Positions 31,059 to 39,725 of a stretch of DNA of 64,000 bases are shown one piece after another. This stretch comes from Bacillus ndiopicus (GTDB lineage Bacteria; Bacillota; Bacilli; Bacillales_A; Planococcaceae). Under the pieces are notes generated by a model. The model was not told the DNA's origin and searched no databases. It saw nothing but the letters and a program-made list of their open reading frames with translations. How positions within the stretch are numbered: position 1 is the first letter of the stretch; every line of letters starts with the position of its first letter. The stretch is taken from NCBI RefSeq assembly GCF_000612805.1, contig NZ_HG964403.1, positions 1 to 64,000 on the forward strand, written 5' to 3'. The translations under genes and the position numbers were made by a program.

Positions 31059-31832
31059 ATGGGCTTAACATCTATTATAGTGCTTTTAGCAATTGGCTTT
31101 ATTGGCTCGTTTATTTCAGGGATGCTTGGTGTGGGGGGCTCTATTATTAAGTATCCGATGCTCTTGTATATACCGCCATTATTCGGCTTAGCGACATTTA
31201 CAGCACATGAAGTATCTGGTATTAGTGCTGTGCAAGTGCTTTTCGCTTCGCTTGCAGGTGTGTGGGCTTATCGTAAGGGAGGTTATTTAAATAAATCGCT
31301 TATTGTAACGATGGGAAGTGCTATTTTAGTAGGGAGTTTCGCTGGTAGCTTTGGCTCATCTAATTTATCTGAAGCGAGCGTTAATATTGTTTACGGTATA
31401 TTGGCGACAATTGCTGCTGCTATGATGTTTGTTCCCAAAAAGCAGCTAGATGATAAGCCTTTAGAGCAGGTGACATTTAATAAACCGCTTGCAATCATTC
31501 TTGCATTTATTGTGGGCGTAGGGTCAGGTATTGTTGGGGCAGCAGGTGGATTTTTACTTGTGCCAATTTTACTTGTCATTTTAAAAATTCCAACACGCAT
31601 GACGATTGCGACGAGCCTGGCGATTACATTTATTTCATCCATTGGTGGTAGTGTCGGTAAGCTGATAACGGGTCAGGTTGACTATGCAGCGGCAATAATT
31701 ATGATTATCGCAAGCATTATCGCAGCTCCTCTTGGCGCAAAAGTTGGCAAGGTACTGAATACAAAAGCATTACAAATGATTTTGGCATTTCTTATTTTAG
31801 CAACAGCTATTAAAATTTGGGTGGATATGTGA
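31059..31832 (+). CDS. TSUP/TauE-family membrane transporter (YrkJ-like)
   Basis: This protein of about 257 aa has eight hydrophobic segments and paired glycine-rich motifs ([17 protein letters not shown] near residue 20 and [18 protein letters not shown] near residue 152), typical of TSUP/TauE/SafE transporters. Position at the end of a persulfide operon suggests export of sulfite or thiosulfate. The ATG at 31056 is an alternative start by one codon; AGAAGGA lies upstream. Confidence 0.9.
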   Translation: MGLTSIIVLLAIGFIGSFISGMLGVGGSIIKYPMLLYIPPLFGLATFTAHEVSGISAVQVLFASLAGVWAYRKGGYLNKSLIVTMGSAILVGSFAGSFGSSNLSEASVNIVYGILATIAAAMMFVPKKQLDDKPLEQVTFNKPLAIILAFIVGVGSGIVGAAGGFLLVPILLVILKIPTRMTIATSLAITFISSIGGSVGKLITGQVDYAAAIIMIIASIIAAPLGAKVGKVLNTKALQMILAFLILATAIKIWVDM

Positions 31833-31850
31833 AGGTACTAAGATAGCAAA

Positions 31851-31891
31851 CCTCTTTCGTATGCGTCATAATATTAGATACGAAAGGGGAG
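31851..31891 (+). promoter_or_regulatory. Hairpin that pairs with the Shine-Dalgarno of the dipeptidase gene
   Basis: CCTCTTTCGTAT (31851-31862) pairs with ATACGAAAGGGG (31878-31889). The 3' arm is part of the AAAGGGGAG ribosome binding site for the ATG at 31899. It could terminate weakly, or hide the ribosome binding site. Confidence 0.5.
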
Positions 31892-31898
31892 CTGTAAC

Positions 31899-32825
31899 AT
31901 GAATTTTCCAATTATTGATTTACATTGTGATGTGCTGTATAAGTATGAGCAGCAGGAAGTTGATTTTATGAATGCACCACAATTAGATGTGAACTTACAA
32001 AACTTGCGAGGAGGAAATGTCAAAGTACAGGCATTCGCTATTTTTATTAATCCAAAAATTGCAAAGGTCGAAAAAATAAAGTCTGCTCTACGTCAGCTTT
32101 ATTATTTCAAAACGTATGTAGTGCGACCAGAAAATAAAATCGTGCATATTAAAAATTGGTCTGATATTGAGCGGTTACAGGATGGCGAAATCGGTGCAGT
32201 ACTAACAATTGAAGGTGTCGATTTCCTTGAAGGCGATATTAAAATGTGGCATTTATTTCGAGAATTCGGTGTTTTAAGCATTGGTCTAACATGGAATAAT
32301 GCGAATGAGGCAGCGGATGGTGTTGAGGAAGATTTAGGTCGTGGCGTAACAGCATTCGGACGTGAAATTATTCAATTGAATAATAAACATAAGGTGTTGA
32401 CAGATGTGTCTCATTTAAGCGAAAAAAGCTTTTGGGATGTGATGGAGCTTGCGGATTATGCTATTGCTTCACACTCAAATGCTAAGGCGCTATGCTCGCA
32501 TCGACGAAATTTAAATGATGAGCAAATTAAAGCGATGGTTGCGAAAAATGCACCTATTCATATTGTCTACTTCCCAATGTTTATCGTAGAAGAGGGAGAG
32601 GCAACGCTCGCGCATTTAATAAAACATATCGATCATATTTGTGCACTTGGTGGTAAAAATTTAATTGGATTAGGCTCAGATTTTGATGGAATCGATAGAA
32701 AGGTTATAAATTTAGAAAATGCTAGTAAGCATCCAAATTTATTGAAGGAGCTTTTAAAATATTATTCAGAAGATGAAGTGCGTGGCTTTGCTTATCAGAA
32801 CTTCTTAAATCATTTGCCGAAATAG
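31899..32825 (+). CDS. Membrane dipeptidase, renal-dipeptidase family (peptidase M19)
   Basis: This 308-aa zinc dipeptidase-like enzyme has the opening PIIDLHCDVLYKYE (His9 and Asp11 of the HxD motif), IEGVDFL (bridging Glu near residue 107), SHSNAKALCSHRRNLND (zinc His residues near 189-200) and GSDFDGID near residue 264. No signal peptide is visible, so it is probably cytoplasmic as in other Bacillales. The natural substrate is a dipeptide of unknown sequence. It ends at a strong terminator. Confidence 0.93.
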   Translation: MNFPIIDLHCDVLYKYEQQEVDFMNAPQLDVNLQNLRGGNVKVQAFAIFINPKIAKVEKIKSALRQLYYFKTYVVRPENKIVHIKNWSDIERLQDGEIGAVLTIEGVDFLEGDIKMWHLFREFGVLSIGLTWNNANEAADGVEEDLGRGVTAFGREIIQLNNKHKVLTDVSHLSEKSFWDVMELADYAIASHSNAKALCSHRRNLNDEQIKAMVAKNAPIHIVYFPMFIVEEGEATLAHLIKHIDHICALGGKNLIGLGSDFDGIDRKVINLENASKHPNLLKELLKYYSEDEVRGFAYQNFLNHLPK

Positions 32826-32840
32826 GTTTGCCGTTAATTT

Positions 32841-32880
32841 AAAAGCGCAAGAAATCAGAAGTTGATTTCTTGCGCTTTTA
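32841..32880. terminator. Strong bidirectional terminator
   Basis: AAAAGCGCAAGAAATCA pairs perfectly with TGATTTCTTGCGCTTTT around a GAAGT loop. It serves the dipeptidase gene and the convergent PCYCGC gene. Confidence 0.95.
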
Positions 32881-32888
32881 AGCTTCTA

Positions 32889-33374
32889 TTATGCTGGGAA
32901 AGGTGTGTCTGTTGGCTTTTCGTAGCCTTCTTTGTACATTTCATCAATTGCTTTTCGAATTTCTTTTAAATCCATGCCGTCCTTATACATTTTTGCAGAT
33001 TGTAATGCGATTTCTAAGCATGCGAGGCAGCGAGTTCCGTGATCATCCCACACAATAGCCCCGTTATCCTTCACTTCTTGAATAAAGCAATTTAAGTTGC
33101 TGCGATGCCCTGCTGATTCTCCACAGCCACAATAACAAGGAATCCATTCTAAAATACCTGTAGCTTGTCCTGCTATTTGATACGTAAGACGAATATTTTC
33201 AGATTGTTCGTCTAAAAAAGTAGGTAGTATTTCAGCGCTTGCTGTTTCTTCTTGAATATCTCCATTGCTATGCGCATGACCGTCACTTTCACTTTCGTCA
33301 TGTACCACTTCCTTCGAACCACATGCAGCTAACAATAAAACCATAACTAATAAACTAAACAGTAATTTTTTCAT
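32889..33374 (-). CDS. PCYCGC-motif lipoprotein
   Basis: This 161-aa lipoprotein has a lipobox LLLAACGS (lipidated Cys near residue 18), then a His/Asp-rich linker (HAHSNGD). The conserved domain has IPCYCGCGESAGHRSNLNC near residues 78-96 and CLACLEIALQSAKMYKDG near residues 117-134. The many Cys and His residues suggest metal (possibly copper) or redox binding on the outer face of the membrane; the family function is not established. AAAGGGGAGG precedes the ATG. A G-tract CsoR-like box lies upstream, and copper genes are nearby. Confidence 0.9.
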   Translation of the reverse strand: MKKLLFSLLVMVLLLAACGSKEVVHDESESDGHAHSNGDIQEETASAEILPTFLDEQSENIRLTYQIAGQATGILEWIPCYCGCGESAGHRSNLNCFIQEVKDNGAIVWDDHGTRCLACLEIALQSAKMYKDGMDLKEIRKAIDEMYKEGYEKPTDTPFPA

Positions 33375-33410
33375 TTCATCAGCCTCCCCTTTAAAATTAA
33401 TATTAATTAT

Positions 33411-33432
33411 AGCATAGGGGGGTATGGTACAA
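33411..33432 (-). promoter_or_regulatory. CsoR-like operator and promoter of the PCYCGC gene
   Basis: On the minus strand TTGTAC, then CATACCCCCCTATGC (15 bp), then TATAAT (ending at about 33406). The spacer contains the C/G tract flanked by ATA/TAT as in the csoR and copA operators. The short 15-bp spacing weakens the promoter call. Confidence 0.55.
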
Positions 33433-33791
33433 GAATGGATAATTCATGACAATGTTACATTTTAATTTAATGGGAACCTCATTAATCAGTAATATTTTCA
33501 TACATCAGATAAGTTTTGGGGGAAATTTACTAACATTCAAACTATTGTTCTACTATGAGAATTAGAGTAATTTTAAATTTCAGCAAAAACTGCTTGAAAG
33601 CGTTTTTTTTCTGCTCGAATTAGATGAATTTCTTAGAACGGTCGAAAAATTTTGCGTTGATTTTTATTTTTCAAACTATTAAGCTGAGAAAATGTGAGGA
33701 CAAACTATTTTTTTTCACATATTTAAAAGAAGTTTGTATGTAACTACATCAAACGATAAAGGGATAGCATAAATGTAAAGGGGTTAAGGTA
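33433..33791. other. Intergenic region before nhaC
   Basis: About 360 AT-rich bases contain one weak hairpin with a T run (AAAACTGCTT...AGCGTTTTTTTT, about 33585-33610). I recognise no Na+- or pH-type riboswitch. Confidence 0.35.
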
Positions 33792-35222
33792 ATGAAAAAG
33801 GAAATAACTGCAAAATGGGCATTGCTTACTTTTGTTATTATGATTACAGCGATGATTATTACTGTAGTAAAATTAGAGCAGGGACCGCATGTACCATTAA
33901 TTATTGGTACGGCTGTAGCGGCAATTGTTGCCAAAATACATGGCTTCAAATGGAGCGAAATTGAGGAAATGATGTATAAAGGAATACGTCTAGCCTTGCC
34001 AGCAATTGTTATTATTATTTTAGTAGGCTTAGTTATTGGCGCATGGATTGGTAGTGGAGTAGTTGCCACAATGATATATTATGGTTTAAAACTAATTTCT
34101 CCAGCATGGTTTTTAGTTACAATTATGCTGTTATGTGCAATTGTATCTTTAGCAATTGGTAGCTCTTGGTCAACGATGGCGACAATTGGTGTTGCAGGTA
34201 TGGGTATTGGCTTAAGTATGGGTATCCCAGCAGCAATGATTGCAGGTGCCGTTATTTCGGGTTCTTATTTTGGTGATAAAATGTCGCCATTATCAGATAC
34301 AACAAACTTAGCAGCAGGTTTAACAGGAACAGATTTATTTGCTCATATTAAACACATGCTTTATACAACAATACCAGCTCTAGTTATTACATTCGCAGTT
34401 TTTGCTGTTATGGGTCGAAAATTTGCAGATATTTCAATGAAGTCAGAAGAAATTTTGACAACGCTTAAAGTAATGGAAGAAAGCTTTGTGATTTCTCCAT
34501 GGTTACTTCTTGTTCCAGTAGGGGTAATTGTACTTGTTGCGATAAAGGTTCCAGCAGTTCCAGCATTAGTTGCAGGTATTGTAGCAGGCTTCTTATTACA
34601 AATTTTTGTACAAGGCGGAACGGCAGCAGAGGCGGTTACGGCGTTACAAGAAGGTTTCTCCATCACAACAGGAAATGCAATGGTGGACGATCTCTTTAAT
34701 CGCGGTGGTTTAGATTCAATGATGTATACGGTTTCAATGACGATTGTTGCGATGACATTTGGTGGCGTTTTAGAGTATTCAGGTATGTTAAGAGCCTTGA
34801 TGAATGTTATTTTAAAGTTCGCAAAATCTACAGGAAGCTTAGTTGCTTCTACGATTGCGGCATGTATTACGACAAACGCAACATGCTCAGAGCAATATAT
34901 TTCAATTGTTGTACCTTCACGTATGTTTGCGGAGGCTTATGAGAAGCGCGGTTTACACTCTAAAAACCTATCACGTGCTTTAGAGGATGGCGGAACATTA
35001 ACATCTGTTTTCATCCCATGGAATACTTGTGGCGTATTTATTTTTGCTACATTAGGTGTAGGGGCAATGGAGTATGCACCATATGCCATTTTAAACTTCC
35101 TAGTACCAATTATTTCGATTATTTATGCATATGTAGGCTTCGCGATTGTCAAGCTAACGCCTGAAGAAATGGCAGCAGCAGAGCAACGCAGAAAGAAGCA
35201 GGAGCAGGAAGTTATAGTTTAA
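33792..35222 (+). CDS. nhaC: NhaC-family Na+/H+ antiporter
   Basis: This 476-aa membrane protein has about 12 hydrophobic segments. SLAIGSSWSTMATIGVAGMG near residues 118-137 and GSYFGDKMSPLSDTTNLAAG near residues 156-175 are NhaC hallmarks, the second holding conserved ion-path Asp residues. SVFIPWNTCGVF lies near the C-terminus. It exchanges Na+ (or, in some relatives, malate/lactate pairs) for protons and complements the Mrp system in this window. It appears monocistronic. Confidence 0.93.
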   Translation: MKKEITAKWALLTFVIMITAMIITVVKLEQGPHVPLIIGTAVAAIVAKIHGFKWSEIEEMMYKGIRLALPAIVIIILVGLVIGAWIGSGVVATMIYYGLKLISPAWFLVTIMLLCAIVSLAIGSSWSTMATIGVAGMGIGLSMGIPAAMIAGAVISGSYFGDKMSPLSDTTNLAAGLTGTDLFAHIKHMLYTTIPALVITFAVFAVMGRKFADISMKSEEILTTLKVMEESFVISPWLLLVPVGVIVLVAIKVPAVPALVAGIVAGFLLQIFVQGGTAAEAVTALQEGFSITTGNAMVDDLFNRGGLDSMMYTVSMTIVAMTFGGVLEYSGMLRALMNVILKFAKSTGSLVASTIAACITTNATCSEQYISIVVPSRMFAEAYEKRGLHSKNLSRALEDGGTLTSVFIPWNTCGVFIFATLGVGAMEYAPYAILNFLVPIISIIYAYVGFAIVKLTPEEMAAAEQRRKKQEQEVIV

Positions 35223-35226
35223 AGTG

Positions 35227-35272
35227 AAAAATCGCATGAAATCTATTTTCAGAGATTTCATGCGATTTTTTT
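35227..35272. terminator. Strong bidirectional terminator between nhaC and copA
   Basis: AAAATCGCATGAAATCT pairs with AGATTTCATGCGATTTT around an 8-nt loop and is followed by T residues. It overlaps the copA stop by two bases. Confidence 0.95.
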
Positions 35273-37676
35273 AATGAAGTTTTACACGCTGTAATCGGAG
35301 TGCATTGAGTACCACTGATACAGAGCTAAATGCCATTGCAGCACCAGCAACCCAAGGTGCTAGTAGACCAACTGCCGCAATTGGAATACCTAAGGTGTTG
35401 TAGGCAAAAGCCCAAAATAGATTTTGTTTAATATTGCGCATCGTTTTGCGACTCATTAAAATCGCATCAGCAATACCATTTAAATCACCACGAATTAATG
35501 TAATATCAGCGGCCTCCATTGCGATATCTGTTCCTGTCCCAATTGCCATACCGATATCAGCAGTAACGAGGGCAGGGGCATCATTGATACCATCACCAAC
35601 CATTGCAACCTTCTTTCCAGCAGCCTGTAGTTTTTTTACTTCCTCAGCTTTGCCTTCTGGAAGCACCTCTGCAATAACTTGATTTACACCAACTTCAGCA
35701 CCAATAGCGCGCGCTGTACGTTCATTGTCACCTGTCATCATAATAACTTCGATGCCCATTACTTGTAGGCGTTCAACGGCTGCCTTCGAAGTTTCCTTCA
35801 CCGTGTCAGCAACTGCAATAAGTCCAGTATACTGTCCGTTTATCGCTATAAGCATAGCTGTTTTCCCGTTTTCCTCTAACGATTCCATCGATGGTAAAAT
35901 TTTTGTAATATCAATGCCGTATTGTGCCATTAATTTGCGTGTACCAACCACAACTGCTTGCCCAGAAACGGTAGCCTGCACACCGTAGCCAGGAATTGCC
36001 TCGAAATATTGTACATCGCCTAATGTAATATTGCGCTCTTCAATACCTTGCACAATTGCTTGTGCTAATGGATGTTCAGACTGCTTTTCAGCTGCGCCGA
36101 CTAATGATAATACGGTTGTTTCTTCAGCTCCGTCTGCTAATAATACGTCTGTTAATACTGGTTTACCATATGTTACAGTTCCTGTTTTATCAACAACGAC
36201 TGTATCAATATGTCCAGTTTGTTCTAAATGCTCTCCACCTTTAAATAAAATTCCGAATTCAGCTGCACGTCCAGAGCCTGCCATAATCGATGTTGGTGTA
36301 GCAAGACCGAGTGCACAAGGGCAGGCGATAACGAGAATTGTAATGAAAATTTCAAGTGCAGGTGTGAATTCACCAGGTTTTACCCAGACAATCCAAACGA
36401 TAAATGCTAACACAGCAATTGCGACTACAATCGGTACGAAAATGCCTGAAATTTTATCAGCAAGTCGCTGAATTGGCGCTTTAGAGCCTTGTGCATCCTC
36501 AACTACTTTAATAATTTGAGCAAGTGCAGTGTCACGTCCAACCTTTGTCGCCTTCATGCGAATAAAGCCATTGTTATTGACTGTCGCACCGTATAATAAA
36601 TCGCCGACTTTTTTATCTACAGGTAAGCTTTCACCAGTCAGCATAGATTCATCCACTGCTGTACTACCTTCGATTACTTCACCATCTACAGGGATTTTTT
36701 CACCAGGCTTTACTAGTATAATATCGCCAATGATTACTTCCTCTACTGGAATTTCTTTTTCAACACCATCACGTACAACTAAGGCAGTTTTTGCTTGTAG
36801 CCCCATTAATTTTTTAATTGCCTCAGATGAACGACCTTTTGCTTTTGCTTCGAATAATTTACCAAGCAAAATTAATGTAATCAAGACGGCACTTGTTTCA
36901 AAGTATAGTTGTGCATGATGTGAATTGCCATGTAAAATTGCTTGATACACACTGTAAAAATAGGCAGCAGATGTTCCCATTGCAACAAGCACATCCATAT
37001 TGGCGCTGCCATTGCGTAATGCTTTATAGGCACTCACATAAAACTGCCAGCCAATAATAAATTGTACAGGAGTAGCTAGTGCCATTTGCACCCATGGATT
37101 CATCAAAAAGTCAGGTACATATAAAAAGGATGTAAAAGAGAAATGTCCAACCATCGTCCAAAGTAATGGAAGTGATAGAATCGCTGATGCGATAAATTTA
37201 CGCGTTTGTTTTTGAATCGCTTGTTGACGATGGTCTGTTGCTTCTTGCGCAACAGGCTGAGCTGCGCCATAGCCGAGTTTTTCAACACGTGCAATAAGAT
37301 CAGCCACTGCAATTTCAGCAGGGTTAAATTCAATTGTCGCCTTTTCCAACGCTAAGTTGACATTGGCAATTGTAACACCAGGTAATTTGTTTAAGCCTTT
37401 TTCAATGCGCGTCGCACAGGCTGCACAAGTCATACCTGTAATATCTAATTCGGCCTTTTCCTTCACGGTTCCATAGCCAAGTGACTCGATTTTCTTCTCT
37501 AAATCAGCGGTGTTAATTTTATTCGCATCGTACTTAATTGCAGATTTTTCGAGAGCTAAATTGACAGTTGCTTCCTCTACGCCATCCATTTTGTTTAAAC
37601 CTTTTTCAATGCGTGTTGCACATGCAGCACAGGTCATCCCTGTGATTTGTAATGTCGTTTCTTTTGTTGTTGACAT
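35271..37676 (-). CDS. copA: Copper-exporting P1B-type ATPase CopA
   Basis: This 801-aa ATPase has two N-terminal heavy-metal domains with GMTCAACA (Cys16/Cys19 and Cys84/Cys87). Eight membrane segments follow, with the Cu(I)-specific [12 protein letters not shown] motif, then [14 protein letters not shown] (phosphorylated Asp), SEHPLAQAI and [10 protein letters not shown]. It pumps Cu(I) out of the cytoplasm. The ATG at 37676 has AGGTG 6 nt upstream; a GTG at 37685 is less likely. It is last in csoR-copZ-copA and has an extra CsoR box of its own upstream. Confidence 0.97.
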   Translation of the reverse strand: MSTTKETTLQITGMTCAACATRIEKGLNKMDGVEEATVNLALEKSAIKYDANKINTADLEKKIESLGYGTVKEKAELDITGMTCAACATRIEKGLNKLPGVTIANVNLALEKATIEFNPAEIAVADLIARVEKLGYGAAQPVAQEATDHRQQAIQKQTRKFIASAILSLPLLWTMVGHFSFTSFLYVPDFLMNPWVQMALATPVQFIIGWQFYVSAYKALRNGSANMDVLVAMGTSAAYFYSVYQAILHGNSHHAQLYFETSAVLITLILLGKLFEAKAKGRSSEAIKKLMGLQAKTALVVRDGVEKEIPVEEVIIGDIILVKPGEKIPVDGEVIEGSTAVDESMLTGESLPVDKKVGDLLYGATVNNNGFIRMKATKVGRDTALAQIIKVVEDAQGSKAPIQRLADKISGIFVPIVVAIAVLAFIVWIVWVKPGEFTPALEIFITILVIACPCALGLATPTSIMAGSGRAAEFGILFKGGEHLEQTGHIDTVVVDKTGTVTYGKPVLTDVLLADGAEETTVLSLVGAAEKQSEHPLAQAIVQGIEERNITLGDVQYFEAIPGYGVQATVSGQAVVVGTRKLMAQYGIDITKILPSMESLEENGKTAMLIAINGQYTGLIAVADTVKETSKAAVERLQVMGIEVIMMTGDNERTARAIGAEVGVNQVIAEVLPEGKAEEVKKLQAAGKKVAMVGDGINDAPALVTADIGMAIGTGTDIAMEAADITLIRGDLNGIADAILMSRKTMRNIKQNLFWAFAYNTLGIPIAAVGLLAPWVAGAAMAFSSVSVVLNALRLQRVKLH

Positions 37677-37690
37677 TTTGCTCACCTCAC

Positions 37691-37710
37691 ATACTGTATA
37701 GGGGTATGTA
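37691..37710 (-). promoter_or_regulatory. CsoR operator upstream of copA
   Basis: On the minus strand: TACATACCCCTATACAGTAT. The CCCC tract between ATA-rich flanks matches the CsoR box and lies between copZ and copA, so copA may also be transcribed from its own copper-induced promoter. Confidence 0.8.
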
Positions 37711-37724
37711 TTTTTGTAAAGAAT

Positions 37725-37746
37725 AGAGTGCTTTTATAAGCACTCT
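37725..37746 (-). terminator. Hairpin after copZ
   Basis: AGAGTGCTT and AAGCACTCT form a perfect 9-bp stem with a 4-nt loop just after copZ, followed on the minus strand by ATTCTTT. It may partly end the csoR-copZ transcript before copA. Confidence 0.6.
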
Positions 37747-37754
37747 TCATCATT

Positions 37755-37961
37755 TTACTGGACGTCATAACCTTGATCGTCGATTGTTTCCTTGATTTGT
37801 TCAATTGACACTTGCGCCTCGTCAAAAGATACAGCTACTGTTGCTTCCTCCAAGTTTACTGATACTTGCTCAACACCTGCAAGCTCTCCAACGCTTCCCT
37901 CAACTGCTTTCACACAATGACCACATGACATACCTTTAACATTTAACGTTACGTTTTGCAT
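37755..37961 (-). CDS. copZ: Copper chaperone CopZ
   Basis: This 68-aa heavy-metal-associated domain has GMSCGHC, with Cys13 and Cys16 binding Cu(I), and the usual beta-alpha-beta-beta-alpha-beta length. It delivers Cu(I) to CopA. AAGGAGCGG precedes the ATG. It lies 14 bp after csoR. Confidence 0.96.
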   Translation of the reverse strand: MQNVTLNVKGMSCGHCVKAVEGSVGELAGVEQVSVNLEEATVAVSFDEAQVSIEQIKETIDDQGYDVQ

Positions 37962-37975
37962 AAATAATCCGCTCC

Positions 37976-38299
37976 TTATTTTTTCATTAATTTATGAATC
38001 GTTACAACTAGTTCATCAATAATTGCATCATCGCCTTGTGATAGGCGATCAACTACACAGCCTTTTAAATGACCTTCAAGTAAAATTTTTGCGACGCTAT
38101 TGAGTGCAGATTGTGTTGCTGACAGCTGTGTAATGACATCATCACAATATACATCCTTCTCAATCATCCCTTTGATACCGCGAATTTGACCTTCGATACG
38201 ATTTAAACGTGTCGTTAAGTCTTTTTTTACAGACTCAGGATGGTGACTTTGTCGACAAGCAGTATTTTCATCCATATTATGAGTAGTTTGCTCCATCAT
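37976..38299 (-). CDS. csoR: Copper-sensing repressor CsoR
   Basis: This 107-aa repressor has the Cu(I) ligand set Cys52 (VYCDDV), His77 and Cys81 (EGHLKGCV), which separates it from the CstR at 27335. The N-terminus carries extra Cys/His residues (TACRQSHH) that are not part of the known site. Cu(I) binding releases it from DNA. The ATG at 38299 has GGAGG 5 nt upstream. It is first in the csoR-copZ-copA operon. Confidence 0.95.
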   Translation of the reverse strand: MMEQTTHNMDENTACRQSHHPESVKKDLTTRLNRIEGQIRGIKGMIEKDVYCDDVITQLSATQSALNSVAKILLEGHLKGCVVDRLSQGDDAIIDELVVTIHKLMKK

Positions 38300-38330
38300 G
38301 CTCGCCTCCAATCTTTAAATTCAATTTACC

Positions 38331-38351
38331 ATACCTATGTAGGGTATGTCA
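38331..38351 (-). promoter_or_regulatory. csoR promoter and CsoR operator
   Basis: On the minus strand a TTGACA (38351-38346) is followed by TACCCTACATAGGTATGG and a TAAATT-like -10. The core ATACCTATGTAGGGTAT (38331-38347) is a pseudo-palindrome of the CsoR type, with a shorter G tract than the others. Confidence 0.8.
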
Positions 38352-38449
38352 ATGGGCATGTTTTGCAAAAGAAAAATTAATTAAATGACAGATGAAAAGA
38401 AGGAGGTGTAGATAAATGTTTTGAAATAACAAATAACTAGGGTAATTTG

Positions 38450-38615
38450 CAGGTAAATTATAGGAAAGCACAGATAAGTCGTGAGAAAACGCAGATAACA
38501 TAGGGAATTCGCAGATAAGTCATGAGAAAGCGCAGATAACCTGGGAAAATCGCAGATAAATCATAAAAATTCGCAGATAACTCAATAAAGATTGCGAATA
38601 AACTGCAAAATAATA
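38450..38615. repeat. Array of eight 20-21-bp degenerate direct repeats
   Basis: CAGATAA cores start at 38450 (CAGGTAA), 38471, 38492, 38512, 38533, 38553, 38574 and 38595 (CGAATAA), with spacings of 21, 21, 20, 21, 20, 21 and 21 bp. Unit tails are A/G-rich. It fills the gap between csoR and tlpA. The period equals that of the arrays at 91 and 22320. Confidence 0.9.
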
Positions 38616-38630
38616 ATCAATAAAATAAAT

Positions 38631-38654
38631 AGCCCACCGATTTCTCAGTGAGCT
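38631..38654 (-). terminator. Terminator of the AlaX-TlpA operon
   Basis: On the minus strand AGCTCACTGAG pairs imperfectly with the GGTGGGCT side of the hairpin, followed by ATTTATTTTATT. It lies just after the tlpA-like stop. Confidence 0.65.
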
Positions 38655-38662
38655 AAGATTAT

Positions 38663-39175
38663 TTAATAAGAATCAATAATGTTTTCCATTGTTTCTTCGT
38701 CTAAGGCGCCGATAAATTTCTCGACGATATTGCCATCTTCATCAATGAAATAAGTTGTAGGGATTGTGATGACCTCGTATAGCTGACCTACTTCGCCATC
38801 AACATCAAGCAAAACAGGGAATGTCAGCTCATAGGCGTCTACAAAATCCACTGCGTTGCTAACTGAATCAGAGGCTGTTAAATTAACAGCAAGCAATTTG
38901 ACGTCGCTATTTTCATTATTCTCATGGAAATTTTGCAGATGTGGCATTTCTGCTTTACATGGTGGACACCATGTAGCCCAGAAGTTTAAAACGACCTTTT
39001 GTCCTTTGAAATCTGATAAAGAAATTTTTGTACCATCAAGTGCCTCTAATGTGAAATCGGCTGCCTGCTCAGTGCTTTCAGGTTTTTCTTTTTTATACAT
39101 AGCGTTTGCTATAGCGAATGCGACAAGGACAATTGCAATCGCTAGAATGACGATGGATGTAATTTTTTTAACCAT
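38663..39175 (-). CDS. TlpA/ResA-type thiol-disulfide oxidoreductase
   Basis: This 170-aa thioredoxin-fold protein is tethered by an N-terminal membrane segment (residues ~5-25). The active site is WCPPC (Cys70, Cys73), and VITIPTTYFID supplies the cis-Pro loop. It faces the outside and probably reduces or isomerises cysteine pairs, as ResA does in cytochrome c maturation; the true partner is unknown. It overlaps the upstream membrane-protein gene by 8 bp. Confidence 0.92.
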   Translation of the reverse strand: MVKKITSIVILAIAIVLVAFAIANAMYKKEKPESTEQAADFTLEALDGTKISLSDFKGQKVVLNFWATWCPPCKAEMPHLQNFHENNENSDVKLLAVNLTASDSVSNAVDFVDAYELTFPVLLDVDGEVGQLYEVITIPTTYFIDEDGNIVEKFIGALDEETMENIIDSY

Positions 39176-39725
39176 TTGTTCTCTCCTTTATTGTAAAAAG
39201 AATTGAGATGAAAATGAACATGCTAAATGTAAAAAACTTCGTTAATGTTAGCGTATGCTGTAGCGATAAAGTTAGTAGTTCAATCATGAAAAATAATATA
39301 ACCCATTGCAGCTTAAGCTTTTTACGCAGGGACAAAATGAGGCAAGCGATGCCACCTTGTATGATTGTGAATAAAAAATCGCGCTGCAATAAATTAAAAA
39401 TCGTTTCAAAAGTATACATATAAAGCAGCAAAACGATACCAGCTTGAACCTTGATGGAAGGATACTTTTTTGGTGCTAATAGAATAATGTATATAGCTGA
39501 ACTCACAAGTCCTAGCCAATGCCCCTTAATCCCACCATTAAAATAAAGCAAGCCAAGTATGCTCTCCCAATAAAATAAGACATAGCTAAATTTCCACACG
39601 AGCACATAAATAAAAAGCGCGTTGCCGAACCAATCATCTATCTTTAAAGATATTAAAAAGGCTGTTCCTAGAACCGCTATCCATAGCGCTGGAATGGAAA
39701 TACCGAACAACTGAAAATAGGTCAT
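39168..39725 (-). CDS. Polytopic membrane protein of unknown function
   Basis: This 185-aa protein has about six hydrophobic segments and few charged residues. I recognise no family. Its ATG overlaps the alaX-like stop (ATGA) and its end overlaps the tlpA-like gene, so the three are translated as an operon. A link to the thioredoxin-like protein, for example as an electron-transfer or CcdA-like partner, is possible, but the expected membrane Cys pair is not visible. Confidence 0.7.
   Translation of the reverse strand: MTYFQLFGISIPALWIAVLGTAFLISLKIDDWFGNALFIYVLVWKFSYVLFYWESILGLLYFNGGIKGHWLGLVSSAIYIILLAPKKYPSIKVQAGIVLLLYMYTFETIFNLLQRDFLFTIIQGGIACLILSLRKKLKLQWVILFFMIELLTLSLQHTLTLTKFFTFSMFIFISILFTIKERTNG

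Noticed and set aside
33433-33791. Sodium or pH riboswitch before nhaC
   Set aside because: Region is AT-rich with a single weak hairpin and none of the conserved blocks I know for such classes.
35434-36918. Several open frames on the plus strand opposite copA
   Set aside because: They are shadow frames of a well-conserved P-type ATPase; Ser/Thr/Pro-rich composition and no ribosome binding sites.
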